34,318 nucleotides of DNA, taken from assembly GCA_903930765.1 (NCBI GenBank), contig CAIYZV010000342.1, forward strand, positions 1 through 34,318. The letters are read 5' to 3'. The position numbers and the translations under genes were made by a program. Every line of letters starts with the position of its first letter. The first letter of the stretch is position 1. Under the pieces are notes generated by a model. The model worked only from the letters and a program-made list of their open reading frames with translations. It was not told the DNA's origin and searched no databases. Below, in pieces: positions 17,393-26,898 of this stretch. The DNA comes from an uncultured Pirellula sp. (GTDB lineage: Bacteria > Planctomycetota > Planctomycetia > Pirellulales > Pirellulaceae).

Positions 17393-18733
17393 TTATTCGG
17401 AAGGTTTATCCGATTCCAATCGCAACGGGAGGAATGAGATCAGCGCTGCGGAGAGGGTGCTGGTAAGTGCGAGGAAGAGGAGTCCATACTCATAGGATCC
17501 CAATTTCGATTGCACGAATCCCATCACATAAGGGCCGAGGAATCCACCCAGATTACCAACGGAATTGATCATCCCCACGCTCCCGGCAGCAGCCGACGCG
17601 GTCAAGAACAAGCTCGGGAGTGCCCAAAACGCGGGCATGTACGATTTCATCCCAGCAGCTGCAATGGTGAAGCAAAGAATGGTTCCCCAGAGCATCCCTT
17701 GGGTCTGCGTGGCGAGGACCAGGAAGATAGCACCCAGGACGACCGGGACGACGGAGTGCCATCGGCGTTCGCGATAGTGATCTGATGTCCAGCCCACGAT
17801 CAGCTGTCCGGGAATGACCAGCAGCGATGGGATCATGACCAGGAGTGCGATGGTCCCGGGTTGGAGGTCGGGATACCACTGCTTGACCACGCTGGGTAAG
17901 AACAACTCGATACCATAATTCGCGGTCACGATTCCGAAGTACGCCAACGACAACAAGACAACTTTCGGATTCATCAGTGCTTGGAGAACCGACATGTGTT
18001 TCGATGCATGATGCATTGCTTTCTCGCGGCTCAGTTCTGATTCGAGGGCATCTTTTTCCTCTTGAGTTAGCCATCCGGCTTGATGTGGCCGATCCGTGAG
18101 TCCAAAGAGGACGAACAATCCAACCAGAACAGCGGGTATCCCCCAGAAAATATAGATCCACTGCCAACCTTTGAATCCGAGCAAGGTGGGATAGGTCACT
18201 TCAACACCGTCGATGATGGCGGTTCGTCCTATATCGATAAACAGTTGCGAGACGGCTGGCCCGATGATCATGGCGATCGGAGAGGCAATCAAAAAGTACG
18301 AGATGGCACGGCCGCGGTCTCTTTGAGGGAACCAATGGCTTAGATAGACAATAACCCCTGGAAAGAAACCAGCTTCGGCCATGCCTAGAAAGAATCGGAC
18401 CAAATAGAACTGTGTCGGCGTTTTTACGAATGCGGTCATCGCTGCTAGGATTCCCCAGGTGACCATGATTCGGCATATCCACTTGCGAGCGCTCCAACGC
18501 TCCACGATGAGTGAGCCTGGGATTTCGAGCAGAAAGTACCCGAGGAAGAAGATGCCCCCACCGAATCCGAATACGCTGGCATCGAAGTGGGGCATGTCCT
18601 CTTCCATGGTCAGTTTCGCGATGGCCACATTGTTGCGATCGATGTACGCGATGATGTAGCAAATGAAGAGAATCGGGATCAGTCGCAGGTACGCTTTAAT
18701 CCGCGCTGAATCTAAAGGGTCTTTTCCGAACAC
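17393..18733 (-). CDS. MFS transporter, anion:cation symporter (ACS) family
   Basis: A 446-aa inner-membrane protein with about 12 hydrophobic segments. The signature Y-I-D-R-N-N-V-A-I-A-K after the first helix and the loop W-F-P-Q-R-D-R-G-R-A between helices 4 and 5 are typical of the ACS group. That group imports organic anions such as tartrate, glucarate, hexuronates and phthalate with protons. Relatives include GudP- and TtuB-like permeases; the substrate here cannot be assigned. The start is a GTG at 18733. An in-frame stop lies two codons upstream, and the next ATG would remove the first helix. It is downstream of ftsH on the same strand with a 222-bp gap, so probably separately transcribed. 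No catabolic enzyme is adjacent to hint at the substrate. Confidence 0.9.
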   Translation of the reverse strand: MFGKDPLDSARIKAYLRLIPILFICYIIAYIDRNNVAIAKLTMEEDMPHFDASVFGFGGGIFFLGYFLLEIPGSLIVERWSARKWICRIMVTWGILAAMTAFVKTPTQFYLVRFFLGMAEAGFFPGVIVYLSHWFPQRDRGRAISYFLIASPIAMIIGPAVSQLFIDIGRTAIIDGVEVTYPTLLGFKGWQWIYIFWGIPAVLVGLFVLFGLTDRPHQAGWLTQEEKDALESELSREKAMHHASKHMSVLQALMNPKVVLLSLAYFGIVTANYGIELFLPSVVKQWYPDLQPGTIALLVMIPSLLVIPGQLIVGWTSDHYRERRWHSVVPVVLGAIFLVLATQTQGMLWGTILCFTIAAAGMKSYMPAFWALPSLFLTASAAAGSVGMINSVGNLGGFLGPYVMGFVQSKLGSYEYGLLFLALTSTLSAALISFLPLRLESDKPSE

Positions 18734-18955
18734 CGGTTTACCAGCGACCTGGTACGGATTGTCGGAACCTGCAGTATTGCTGTAGGGAGTAGAAGAGTTG
18801 ATGATGGGCTCGCGACGGTAGAGAGGACAACTAGGTGGGAGCCAACGCCGGTGTGCGGCAATTGGCGAGGACCCTAGTGTAAGCTGTAGTCGGGAGCGAA
18901 GAAAGCGACCTGAGGCATACTGACGGTCGGGGACAGACTAGTCATTCGATTGGAA

Positions 18956-21064
18956 TTAGGTTCCTGATTCCGTAGTGCTGGTGCCAGGGTTACCGTTTTG
19001 CGTGGCGGGCCCCGCAGGTGCGAGTGGATTTTGGGACGAGTTCCCTGGCGCAGGGTTGCTTGATGCCACGGTTCCCGGAACGACCCGTGGGCCGCCGATG
19101 GTGGAGTCGATGATCCGCTTCAAGTCTTCCGAATCGACGACCTCGACCTCGATCAATCGCTGCGCGAGGGCTTCGAGGGCGGTTCGGCGTTCGGTTAGGA
19201 TCGAACGAGCGTGAGAAGACGATTCATCGATCAAGCGTTTCACTTCCTGGTCGATTTCCCGAGCCGTTTGTTCGGAATAATCGCGGCCAAAGGATTCGTT
19301 TCCGCCCGTCGCGAGAAATGCAGAACGATTGCCTTCACGGTAGTTCACTCGCCCCATTCGGCTCATGCCGTAGTCCATCACCATGGAGCGCGCGATATCT
19401 GTTGCTCGTTGTAAATCGTTGGAAGCTCCGGTACTGATATCGCGAAAAATGATTTCTTCGGTCAGAGTCCCAGCGAGGAGGACTTGCATCTGGGCTTCGA
19501 GCTCCGGTTGGGTGACCAAGTACCGGTCGGCTTCGGGCCGTTGCATGGTGTAACCCAGTGCAGCAACGCCGCGAGGGATGATCGAGACTTTATGGACAGG
19601 ATCGGTGTTGGGAAGGGAGTACGCAACCAGCGCGTGGCCAGCTTCGTGATACGCGACACGAAGCTTTTCCTCTTCGTTCATGATTCGCTTTTTCTTTTCG
19701 AGTCCGGCCGCCGCTCGCTCGACCCCTTCGTTGAACTCGTCTTGGCCGACCGTGTTCTTTTCCTTGCGTGCTGCAAGTAGTGCGGCTTCGTTGACGAGAT
19801 TCGCCAAATCGGCACCGACGAATCCAGGGGTTATGGCAGCGATCTGTCTGAGTTCGACATCGGCACCGAGTTTTACGTTCTTGACGTGCACCTTCAGAAT
19901 GTCTTCGCGGCCTTGTTTGTCGGGTCGGTCCACCAAGACGTGTCGATCAAAACGGCCGGCACGGAGCAAAGCAGGGTCAAGGGTTTCGGGCCGGTTAGTC
20001 GCAGCGACAACAATAACCCCGGAGTTAGGGTCGAAACCATCCATCTCAACGAGCAGGGCGTTGAGTGTTTGTTCGCGCTCGTCATGCGAGCCAACGACAT
20101 TACCCGCACGGCTCTTACCGAGCGCATCCAATTCATCGATAAAAATGATGCACGGAGACTTCGCGACTGCTTGCTGAAACATATCCCGCACACGTGCGGC
20201 CCCAACGCCGACGAACATTTCAACGAAGTCGGATCCGGACAGAGAGAAGAAGGGGACACCGGCTTCTCCCGCAATGGCCTTTGCCAAAAGAGTCTTTCCG
20301 GTTCCTGGGGGGCCTACCAAGAGGACGCCCCTTGGGATTCGCCCGCCTAGCCGTTGGTATTTTTCAGGATGCTTGAGGAAGTCCACGATCTCTCGTACTT
20401 CTTCGACAGCTTCGTCGATCCCCGCCACATCATTGAACGTGACCCCGATGCCCTCCTGTGCATACAGTTTTCCTCGCGATCGTCCGAACTGCATCGGAGA
20501 GCCGATGCCACCCATTTTCCGCATGAAGAAAAGGAAGATCGAAGAGACCAAAAAGATCGGTAGGAAGAAAAACCAAAAGAACTGAGTCAGCATGCTTTGG
20601 CCGGGGGAATTCCGCCAAGAGATGTTTGCGGAACTGAGCTTTTGCTTCAATTCGGTATTGGTGCTCTCGGAGTTGTCCTTGATCGACTGGAACGTCGTTT
20701 CTCGCGGATTGGTCGGTTTACCGTCGACAATTTTTGCGACGGTGACTTTTCCGGTCACCGTCTTTTCGTCGACTGCGACATCCCGCAATCCACTTAGTTC
20801 GTACTTTTCAGAATCGACCGTGATGGTTTTCTTTCCGCTCGCGTTTTCCTTAAGTTGGGATTGGGACGAATCCGCGTACTGCGATGCGTCGATCAATTCG
20901 ATCAGATCGGGGTACCGAATTTCTTGGAACAAGGCCGACGAGACAAAACTGACGGCGGCCATCAATACCAAAACACCCAGCAACGTGTACATGAGCCACG
21001 AGGAGCCTTGCTGGTTGTTGTTGGAAGAGTTCGAGCGTTTGTCGTTTTTGGGGTCGTCAGCCAT
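18956..21064 (-). CDS. ftsH: ATP-dependent zinc metalloprotease FtsH
   Basis: The 702-aa membrane-anchored AAA+ protease degrades misassembled membrane proteins and regulatory proteins. Transmembrane segments are at about residues 24-46 and 160-181, enclosing a periplasmic domain of about 115 residues. Walker A is G251-P-P-G-T-G-K-T, Walker B I-I-F-I-D-E near 306-311, and the pore motif F-V-G near 284-286. The second region of homology is [17 protein letters not shown] at about 358-374. The zinc site is H473-E-A-G-H477. The last 35 residues are a Pro/Gly/Ser/Asn/Thr-rich low-complexity tail. Start ATG 21064 gives a hydrophilic Asn/Ser-rich N-terminus before the first helix. Divergent from ispC across a 506-bp gap. 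Confidence 0.97.
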   Translation of the reverse strand: MADDPKNDKRSNSSNNNQQGSSWLMYTLLGVLVLMAAVSFVSSALFQEIRYPDLIELIDASQYADSSQSQLKENASGKKTITVDSEKYELSGLRDVAVDEKTVTGKVTVAKIVDGKPTNPRETTFQSIKDNSESTNTELKQKLSSANISWRNSPGQSMLTQFFWFFFLPIFLVSSIFLFFMRKMGGIGSPMQFGRSRGKLYAQEGIGVTFNDVAGIDEAVEEVREIVDFLKHPEKYQRLGGRIPRGVLLVGPPGTGKTLLAKAIAGEAGVPFFSLSGSDFVEMFVGVGAARVRDMFQQAVAKSPCIIFIDELDALGKSRAGNVVGSHDEREQTLNALLVEMDGFDPNSGVIVVAATNRPETLDPALLRAGRFDRHVLVDRPDKQGREDILKVHVKNVKLGADVELRQIAAITPGFVGADLANLVNEAALLAARKEKNTVGQDEFNEGVERAAAGLEKKKRIMNEEEKLRVAYHEAGHALVAYSLPNTDPVHKVSIIPRGVAALGYTMQRPEADRYLVTQPELEAQMQVLLAGTLTEEIIFRDISTGASNDLQRATDIARSMVMDYGMSRMGRVNYREGNRSAFLATGGNESFGRDYSEQTAREIDQEVKRLIDESSSHARSILTERRTALEALAQRLIEVEVVDSEDLKRIIDSTIGGPRVVPGTVASSNPAPGNSSQNPLAPAGPATQNGNPGTSTTESGT

Positions 21065-21570
21065 TCCGAGGTGTCTTTGGTCTTGTGGCGGTTCGAATTT
21101 TAACTCTTGTTGAGGTATGCCAGGCTACGGAAGCCCCGGCATGCAATGCGTTGCGGTATTCTAGCAATGCGGAAACACCGGAGGAGCAATCCTAGCGATT
21201 TCGAAGAGGCGAGGGGTTTTTGACAATCTCCCCCAGTCCTCCCAGTCCGCCATAACGCATGCTCGCGATGGTTGGTTGGGGGGAGATGTGTCTCATCCCG
21301 CCCGTTCCGAAATCACACCCGCGGAAACCGAGCCGATTTCACGGGTCCAGCCGGCTTTGCAATTATGCGCCGTTGAGAGCGGTTGGGCAGGGTTTGACGT
21401 TGAGGATTTCGCCGAGAGTACCTAGAATTTCGTAGTTTTCCCGGGTCGGATTTTGCCTAAGTCGGATTTTGACGGTAAAGAGGGGGGCATGCGGGCATGC
21501 CGCTCACCGCAAGGGTTTGTCGACAGACACTTTGGATTTACGATCCAATCATCGTTACTTGGAATCCTTG
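21065..21570. other. 506-bp divergent intergenic region between ftsH and ispC
   Basis: No credible gene was found. It holds several structures. A 9-bp inverted repeat ATCTCCCCC (21226-21234) / GGGGGAGAT (21279-21287) encloses a 44-nt loop. An 11-bp direct repeat GTCGGATTTTG occurs at 21445-21455 and 21461-21471. Tandem GGGCATGC copies at 21485-21500 can also fold as a GGCATG/CATGCC hairpin about 70 nt before the ispC start. The region must contain the promoters of both genes, but I cannot place them with confidence. Confidence 0.6.
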
Positions 21571-22821
21571 ATGTCTGGAATCAAAAATCAGTTGGCCAAA
21601 AATCAGCGGAATCAAGTTCAGAACGTTGCCGTGTTGGGGGCCACCGGCAGCATTGGCCAATCCACGCTTGATGTTCTATCGCACTTGCCCAATCGCTTTC
21701 GCGTAGCGCTTCTGTCGTGCCATCAGCGTTTGGATCGGTTTCAGGAGCAATGCGATCGGTTCCGTCCAAAACGGGCTATCGTAACGGGGCCACGCAATAC
21801 CGAAGTGGACGCGTGGCTGAGCGGGACAGTGGGGCTGAGCGGGACAGTGGGGCTGAGCGGGACAGTGGGATCCTTGGAGACGGTCCGCGAGGTTGGTGCC
21901 GAGCGATTGATTGAAGCTATCGTGTCCGACGAGATCGATATCGTCGTGGCGGCGATTGTTGGCTGCGCTGGATTGGAATCGTCTCTCGCTGCGGCGTCTG
22001 CTGGAAAGCGATTAGGTCTAGCCAACAAAGAATCACTTGTCGTGGCCGGAGAGTTGTTGATCACTGCGGCTCGATCGAGCGGAGCTGAATTGCTGCCGAT
22101 CGACAGTGAGCACAGCGCGATCTTCCAAGCGATTCAAAGCGGACAGTGCAAATCTGAAGTTCAGAGGATCATTCTGACCGCGAGCGGCGGTCCGCTGCGC
22201 AAATGGCCCGTTCGCGACCTGGATAACGCAACCGTCGAGGATGCATTGGCCCATCCCACTTGGAATATGGGGCGAAAGATCACCGTCGATTCGGCGACGA
22301 TGATGAACAAAGCGCTTGAAGTGATTGAGGCCAAATGGCTCTTCGATTTGACGCCCGAGCAGATCACCGTGGTAATCCACCCCCAGTCCACAATCCATTC
22401 GATGGTGGAGTTTTGCGATGGGTCGGTAATCGGTCAACTCAGCCCACCTGACATGCGTTTACCCATCCAATATGCCCTTACCTATCCTGATCGTGTTCCT
22501 TCGCCTGCCAATAAAATCGACTGGCGGGAACCCCATCAGATGGAGTGGTACCCCGTCGATCCGGAGCGTTATCCGGCTTTGGAGCTGGGATTCGAGGTTG
22601 CCCGTCGGGGTGGAACCACCGGCGCGGTGCTGAACGGAGCCAATGAAGCCGCAGTAGAGCTTTTTTTGAACCGTAAGATTCGTTTGACCGAAATCGCTAA
22701 AATCTGTCGGTCCGTTTTGGATCATCATGACTATTCCCCTTCGCCGACCCTGGACGAACTGATGCGTTTGGATCGTTGGTCGCGCGAAGAAGTTTTTCGT
22801 TGGATAAACATCCCATGCTAG
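21571..22821 (+). CDS. ispC: 1-deoxy-D-xylulose 5-phosphate reductoisomerase
   Basis: A 416-aa cytosolic enzyme that converts DXP to 2-C-methyl-D-erythritol 4-phosphate with NADPH, the committed step of the MEP isoprenoid pathway. The NADPH-binding loop is G23-A-T-G-S-I-G. Family signatures follow: A-N-K-E-S-L-V, L-L-P-I-D-S-E-H-S-A-I-F-Q (metal/substrate Asp and Glu), W-N-M-G-R-K-I-T-V-D-S-A-T-M-M-N-K and H-P-Q-S. An in-frame 18-bp minisatellite encodes L-S-G-T-V-G three times at residues 83-100. I start at ATG 21571, with GGAA 6-7 nt upstream; the longer frame from 21469 adds 34 residues with no family match. The stop overlaps the rseP start (ATGCTAG), so translation is probably coupled. 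Confidence 0.96.
   Translation: MSGIKNQLAKNQRNQVQNVAVLGATGSIGQSTLDVLSHLPNRFRVALLSCHQRLDRFQEQCDRFRPKRAIVTGPRNTEVDAWLSGTVGLSGTVGLSGTVGSLETVREVGAERLIEAIVSDEIDIVVAAIVGCAGLESSLAAASAGKRLGLANKESLVVAGELLITAARSSGAELLPIDSEHSAIFQAIQSGQCKSEVQRIILTASGGPLRKWPVRDLDNATVEDALAHPTWNMGRKITVDSATMMNKALEVIEAKWLFDLTPEQITVVIHPQSTIHSMVEFCDGSVIGQLSPPDMRLPIQYALTYPDRVPSPANKIDWREPHQMEWYPVDPERYPALELGFEVARRGGTTGAVLNGANEAAVELFLNRKIRLTEIAKICRSVLDHHDYSPSPTLDELMRLDRWSREEVFRWINIPC
21817..21870 (+). repeat. In-frame 18-bp tandem repeat (3 copies) inside ispC
   Basis: The unit CTGAGCGGGACAGTGGGG is repeated perfectly at 21817-21834 and 21835-21852, and with one final-base change at 21853-21870. Each copy encodes Leu-Ser-Gly-Thr-Val-Gly. 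It falls in the surface loop between the nucleotide-binding strands, before the A-A-I-V-G-C-A-G-L segment. Confidence 0.95.
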
Positions 22822-25079
22822 AACCTGTTGATTTGCTTCTCTCAACCCTTGGCTTGGATTTATCCACATGGATCGTCGCTGCGACGGAAACATCCTTGTT
22901 AACCACCTGGAGCAGCCGTCTTTACAACATCCTATTGGTCGCGCTCGGCTTGGGGTTCGTCATTTTCGTGCACGAACTGGGGCATTTCCTCGCCGCGAAA
23001 TTGTTCGGTGTAAAGTGCGAAAAGTTCTATGTCGGCTTTGATGTGCCCATCAAGATCGGGCCCTTGAAGCTCCCCTCCAAGCTCTTGCACTTCCAATGGG
23101 GAGAAACCGAGTACGGTATCGGCATGATTCCACTCGGTGGGTATGTGAAGATGCTCGGTCAAGACGACGATCCTCGAAGGCTCAAAGAGGAAGCTGAGCG
23201 TATCCGCACTGAGAATCCGGATGCACCGTCCGATGCCCCCAATCGAATCAAACTCGATCCGCGGTCGTATCCGGCCAAGCCCGTGTTTGCACGGATGATC
23301 ATTATCAGCGCTGGCGTGATCATGAACCTCATTTTTGGCGTGCTCATGGCTGCGTTGGCGTTCAAGTTGGGGGTTCCGTACGATCCCGCCGTGATCGGTG
23401 AGGTTATCCCCGGCGATCCAGCTTGGAAATCCGGCATTCAAGCTGGGGACAAGATCGTACAAGTGGCCTCAGTCAATGACGACCAACTTTCCTTCAACGA
23501 CATGCGCCAAAAAGTTGCGCTTAGCGGTATTCGCGATTCCAAGGCGCCGGTAGAAGTGGCGTACGAACGGGATGGTAAACAAACCTATTTGCAAATCCTA
23601 GGGACAACTGCACACTCGGCTCCTGACGCAAAAATCAAGTTGCTGACCCTGGGGATCCGCGCAGCCAGCACTACCAAACTGACTAAGAAATTCGCGTTTG
23701 ATCGTCATATCCGCGAACAAGATCTACAGCTCGGGGCGCTCGAACCGGGTGATGTGATTGTTGGCATTGATGGCACAAAACTCGGCACCAATCCCTACAG
23801 CGATATACCGATGGGGTACCAACTCGAGGAATTGCTTCATCCGAAGGCCAGCGAGACGGTGACGCTGCAGGTACAGCGAAGTGCCGATAGTAATACCAAA
23901 GCCGTGGATGTCCCCATCGCTCCGGTCAGACTCAAGAATTTTGGGCTTCGATTTGCCGTCGAAGGAGTCACGGCGATCGCGATCGATTCGATCGCCGCGG
24001 CCGCAGGTGCTGAGCCAGGAGATCAGTTGGTCAAGTTCAACGGACAGCCGATCGAGGATGCCCTGACCTTGCCTCTCTTAGTCGCAAGCTTCGCGGGTAA
24101 GGAAGTCGATCTCGAGTTGCAGAAGAAATCAGCAGCTCCGCAAAATGGGAATGCAGAATCGCAGTCGGAAGACGCAAGTTTTGGGGCGGATGCGAGTTCC
24201 AGTCAAAAGATCACTCTAAAGTGGACTGTTCCAAAGACCTTTCAAATCATCAACACAATCTCGCTGTTCACCCCGTCGGGTTTCGAACTCCCCGGGTCCG
24301 GGTTGGTTTACAAGGCGTCCAATGTCGTCCAAAGCGTGATCGAAGGATCCACTGCCGAGAAGAATGGTCTCAAGGCGGGGGATACCATCGCGCAAATGCA
24401 GTTCATCCCTCGCACCGAGAAAGAAAAAGCCTACTACAAGGAAGTCATCGATTCCAAATCGCTCTTGGAGAAGATCCCCGTCGACTCGGCGCATAGCATC
24501 CAATTCTTCTTTGAGTTGGCCCAGCTGATGCCAGAGGGATTGCCGGTTGCGGTCTATGTCGAGAGAGATTCGAAGGTCGAAGCGAGTGAGTCCAGTATCG
24601 CCGTCGACTCAAAGTGGCATTGGCCCGACCGAGGATTGGCCCTTGAGCCCTTCAAAAAGACCTACATCGCCCATAGCTTGTTGGATAGTCTACGCCGAGG
24701 TGTCGGTGAGATTTGGCGGCGTCTCGGGGATGTGCTTGAGTTCCTGCAATTGCTGGTCACAGGTAAAGCATTCAACGCCATTGGCGGGCCCGGTACGATC
24801 GCTGTTCAAGCGACCGATGCTGCTTCGCAAGGCATCTCTCCGTTGCTCATGTTCTTGACTCTGTTGAGCGCCAATTTGGCGATCGTGAATTTCCTGCCCA
24901 TTCCGGCGCTCGATGGTGGGCACATGATCTTCCTGATCGCCGAAGCGGTATTAGGACGCCCGATCGATGAAGAGCTGCAAATGAAATTAACGCTGGGAGG
25001 CGTCGTCGGATTGCTGAGCCTGATGGCTTGGGCGATTTTCAATGACTACATCCATTTGTCGCGTTACTTTGGCGGTTAA
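22815..25079 (+). CDS. rseP: RseP-type site-2 zinc metalloprotease (M50) with about four PDZ-like domains
   Basis: A 754-aa intramembrane protease that in other bacteria cleaves anti-sigma factors and clears signal-peptide remnants. The first catalytic helix contains H53-E-L-G-H57 and the last has L-D700-G-G-H, together forming the zinc site. E. coli RseP has about 450 residues and two PDZ domains. Here I see PDZ-like units at about residues 186-260, 300-358, 375-437 and 495-592, each with a G-D-x-I/L-V segment (for example A-G-D-K-I-V, P-G-D-V-I-V, P-G-D-Q-L-V, A-G-D-T-I-A). I chose ATG 22815, overlapping the ispC stop by 7 bp, rather than 22776, because it gives a short N-terminus before the first helix. 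The ispC-rseP order is conserved in many bacteria. Confidence 0.93.
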   Translation: MLEPVDLLLSTLGLDLSTWIVAATETSLLTTWSSRLYNILLVALGLGFVIFVHELGHFLAAKLFGVKCEKFYVGFDVPIKIGPLKLPSKLLHFQWGETEYGIGMIPLGGYVKMLGQDDDPRRLKEEAERIRTENPDAPSDAPNRIKLDPRSYPAKPVFARMIIISAGVIMNLIFGVLMAALAFKLGVPYDPAVIGEVIPGDPAWKSGIQAGDKIVQVASVNDDQLSFNDMRQKVALSGIRDSKAPVEVAYERDGKQTYLQILGTTAHSAPDAKIKLLTLGIRAASTTKLTKKFAFDRHIREQDLQLGALEPGDVIVGIDGTKLGTNPYSDIPMGYQLEELLHPKASETVTLQVQRSADSNTKAVDVPIAPVRLKNFGLRFAVEGVTAIAIDSIAAAAGAEPGDQLVKFNGQPIEDALTLPLLVASFAGKEVDLELQKKSAAPQNGNAESQSEDASFGADASSSQKITLKWTVPKTFQIINTISLFTPSGFELPGSGLVYKASNVVQSVIEGSTAEKNGLKAGDTIAQMQFIPRTEKEKAYYKEVIDSKSLLEKIPVDSAHSIQFFFELAQLMPEGLPVAVYVERDSKVEASESSIAVDSKWHWPDRGLALEPFKKTYIAHSLLDSLRRGVGEIWRRLGDVLEFLQLLVTGKAFNAIGGPGTIAVQATDAASQGISPLLMFLTLLSANLAIVNFLPIPALDGGHMIFLIAEAVLGRPIDEELQMKLTLGGVVGLLSLMAWAIFNDYIHLSRYFGG

Positions 25080-25481
25080 GTGATTGGGCATCGGTTGAGC
25101 TTGGTTTTTCGCCACGGTTGGGCTTGCCCGTACACGCTATTGGGATTGGGTGTCTATTGGGTCCCGTTTTTGGGAACCCGGAATATCATCCGGTACCGCG
25201 GCACCATCGGTGTGGTCGGGCCTGGGGTGGAGCGGATCCTCAGGTTGGTTCCCATCCCTGGCGGTGCTGCCGCACTGACCCTGGGGCATGCGATCTTGGC
25301 AACGTCGGAAGATACCTTCTTTTCAACGTGGGAGCACGAGTGGGTCCACGTGCAGCAATACGAACGCTGGGGGCCCGCGTTCGTCCCGGCGTACCTAGTG
25401 GCGGGCCTTTGGCAACGGATGCGAGGGCGAGATGCGTACTGGGATAACCCATTCGAAGTCGAAGCTCGTGAAAAATGTTAG
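25080..25481 (+). CDS. Small putative zincin with HExxHxQQ motif, unknown function
   Basis: A 133-aa protein starting at a GTG immediately after the rseP TAA. Residues 1-75 are hydrophobic and Gly-rich (G-L-G-V-Y-W-V-P-F-L-G, and L-V-P-I-P-G-G-A-A-A-L-T-L-G-H), possibly a membrane-associated or barrel-like segment. The motif H86-E-W-V-H90-V-Q-Q is a zinc-binding HExxH, followed by Y-E-R-W-G-P, V-P-A-Y-L and N-P-F-E-V-E-A near the C-terminus, where a Glu could be the third ligand. The pattern recalls DUF4157-type HExxHxxQ domains, but I cannot assign a family with certainty. The zero-base spacing argues for translational coupling to rseP. Activity is unproven; it may be a non-proteolytic metal-binding protein. 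Confidence 0.75.
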   Translation: MIGHRLSLVFRHGWACPYTLLGLGVYWVPFLGTRNIIRYRGTIGVVGPGVERILRLVPIPGGAAALTLGHAILATSEDTFFSTWEHEWVHVQQYERWGPAFVPAYLVAGLWQRMRGRDAYWDNPFEVEAREKC

Positions 25482-25640
25482 GCCGATAACGAGATGGCGA
25501 CCTGCTACAATACTGCGGGTTCGGACCGAAATTCAGACGAGCTCCAAACGAACTGGCAACATGGAACCAAATGCCGGTAAATGAGCTGCTGTCGGCTGAA
25601 CGCTCTACCTCGAATGGCGACACACGGAGATATTCAACGC

Positions 25641-26894
25641 ATGTCCTCAAAGCTAATCAACCGCGACCGATTGTTGGATCGGTTTTTGAAGTACGTGCGC
25701 GTCGGGACGACGGCCGATCCGAATACCAACGACTACCCGAGCAGCCGCGGGCAGTGGTTGCTCGGCCAGATGCTGGTGGAGCAACTGCGTGAGATGGGAA
25801 TTGAGGACGCACTGCAGGACGATCATGGGTTGGTATGGGGGACGATTCCTGCCACGGTACCCGGTCCCGTACCAACGATTCTGTTCAATGCGCACCTCGA
25901 TACGTCGCCAGAGGCCCCTGGGGATCATTGCAAACCGCAGGTGATCGAGTGTTACGAAGGAGGAGATATTCCGCTGCTTTCCGGGGATATTATCCGTGAG
26001 CAGGACACACCCGAGCTCGCAAAGCTTTTGGGGCACACGCTGATCACTACCGATGGCAAGACGTTGCTGGGTGGCGATGACAAAGCGGGTGTCGCCGCCA
26101 TCATGGAGTTGGCTCATCATTTGATGGAGAATCCGCATCTACCGCACGGTCCCATTCGGATTCTGTTCACATGCGACGAAGAGATCGGACGTGGAACGAA
26201 GTTTGTCGACATGCAACGAGCCGATGCGATCGCTGGCTACACGTTGGACGGAGGTGGCTCTGGTATCATCGATGTCGAGACATTTTCTGCGGATATGGCG
26301 ACAGTGAAATTCACTGGATACAACATTCATCCGTCGATTGGCAAAGGGCGAATGGTCAATGCGATTCGCGCTGCGAGTAAGTTCGTTGCGATGCTTCCGT
26401 CTCAGTCGTTATCGCCCGAAACAACCGATGGCCGCGACGGGTTCATGCACCCGTATGTCCTGCACGGGTCGGTGGCAGAGGCGATGGTGCAATTGATCCT
26501 TAGAGACTTTGATACGGAAAAACTCACAGAGTATGCAGATCGGTTGCGCGGGATCGCGGCTGATATTTGCAAGGAGGAACCGCGGCTGTCGGTGCATGTC
26601 GAAATTGTAGAGCAATACCGGAATATGGCGGATCGGCTCAAGCAGTTTCCGGTTGCGGCGGATCTGGCCGAGAGAGCATTTCACCATATCGGGATTACGC
26701 CAACACGTGCATCGATTCGAGGCGGGACGGACGGTGCTTTGATGACACAGAAGGGATTGCCGACCCCTAATCTCTCCGTCGGTCAGTACAACATTCATTC
26801 CTGCAAGGAATTCGCTTCGTTGAGCGAAATGGAAATCGCTGTCAAACAAGCGGTCGTGTTGGTTGATCTTTGGCAGCAGTTTGGAAGGTCCTAG
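25641..26894 (+). CDS. pepT: Peptidase T (tripeptide aminopeptidase, M20B)
   Basis: A 417-aa cytosolic di-zinc exopeptidase removing N-terminal residues from tripeptides. Zinc and catalytic residues are recognisable by comparison with E. coli PepT: A-H-L-D-T (His and catalytic Asp), G-G-D-D-K-A-G (bridging Asp), C-D-E-E-I-G (catalytic Glu and ligand Glu), T-L-D-G-G (Asp), and N-I-H-S-C-K-E near the C-terminus (His). Length matches the family (about 408-410). I start at ATG 25641, preceded by GGAGA about 10 nt upstream. Upstream in-frame starts at 25581 or 25614 add residues without family similarity. It follows the small zincin gene after a 159-bp gap and is followed 4 bp later by the halogenase-like gene, so those two are probably co-transcribed. 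Confidence 0.94.
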   Translation: MSSKLINRDRLLDRFLKYVRVGTTADPNTNDYPSSRGQWLLGQMLVEQLREMGIEDALQDDHGLVWGTIPATVPGPVPTILFNAHLDTSPEAPGDHCKPQVIECYEGGDIPLLSGDIIREQDTPELAKLLGHTLITTDGKTLLGGDDKAGVAAIMELAHHLMENPHLPHGPIRILFTCDEEIGRGTKFVDMQRADAIAGYTLDGGGSGIIDVETFSADMATVKFTGYNIHPSIGKGRMVNAIRAASKFVAMLPSQSLSPETTDGRDGFMHPYVLHGSVAEAMVQLILRDFDTEKLTEYADRLRGIAADICKEEPRLSVHVEIVEQYRNMADRLKQFPVAADLAERAFHHIGITPTRASIRGGTDGALMTQKGLPTPNLSVGQYNIHSCKEFASLSEMEIAVKQAVVLVDLWQQFGRS

Positions 26895-26898
26895 GCGA

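Noticed and set aside
21089-21098. GGTTCGAAT resembling a tRNA T-loop upstream of ftsH
   Set aside because: Flanking bases do not pair into a T-stem and there is no acceptor, anticodon or D-arm.
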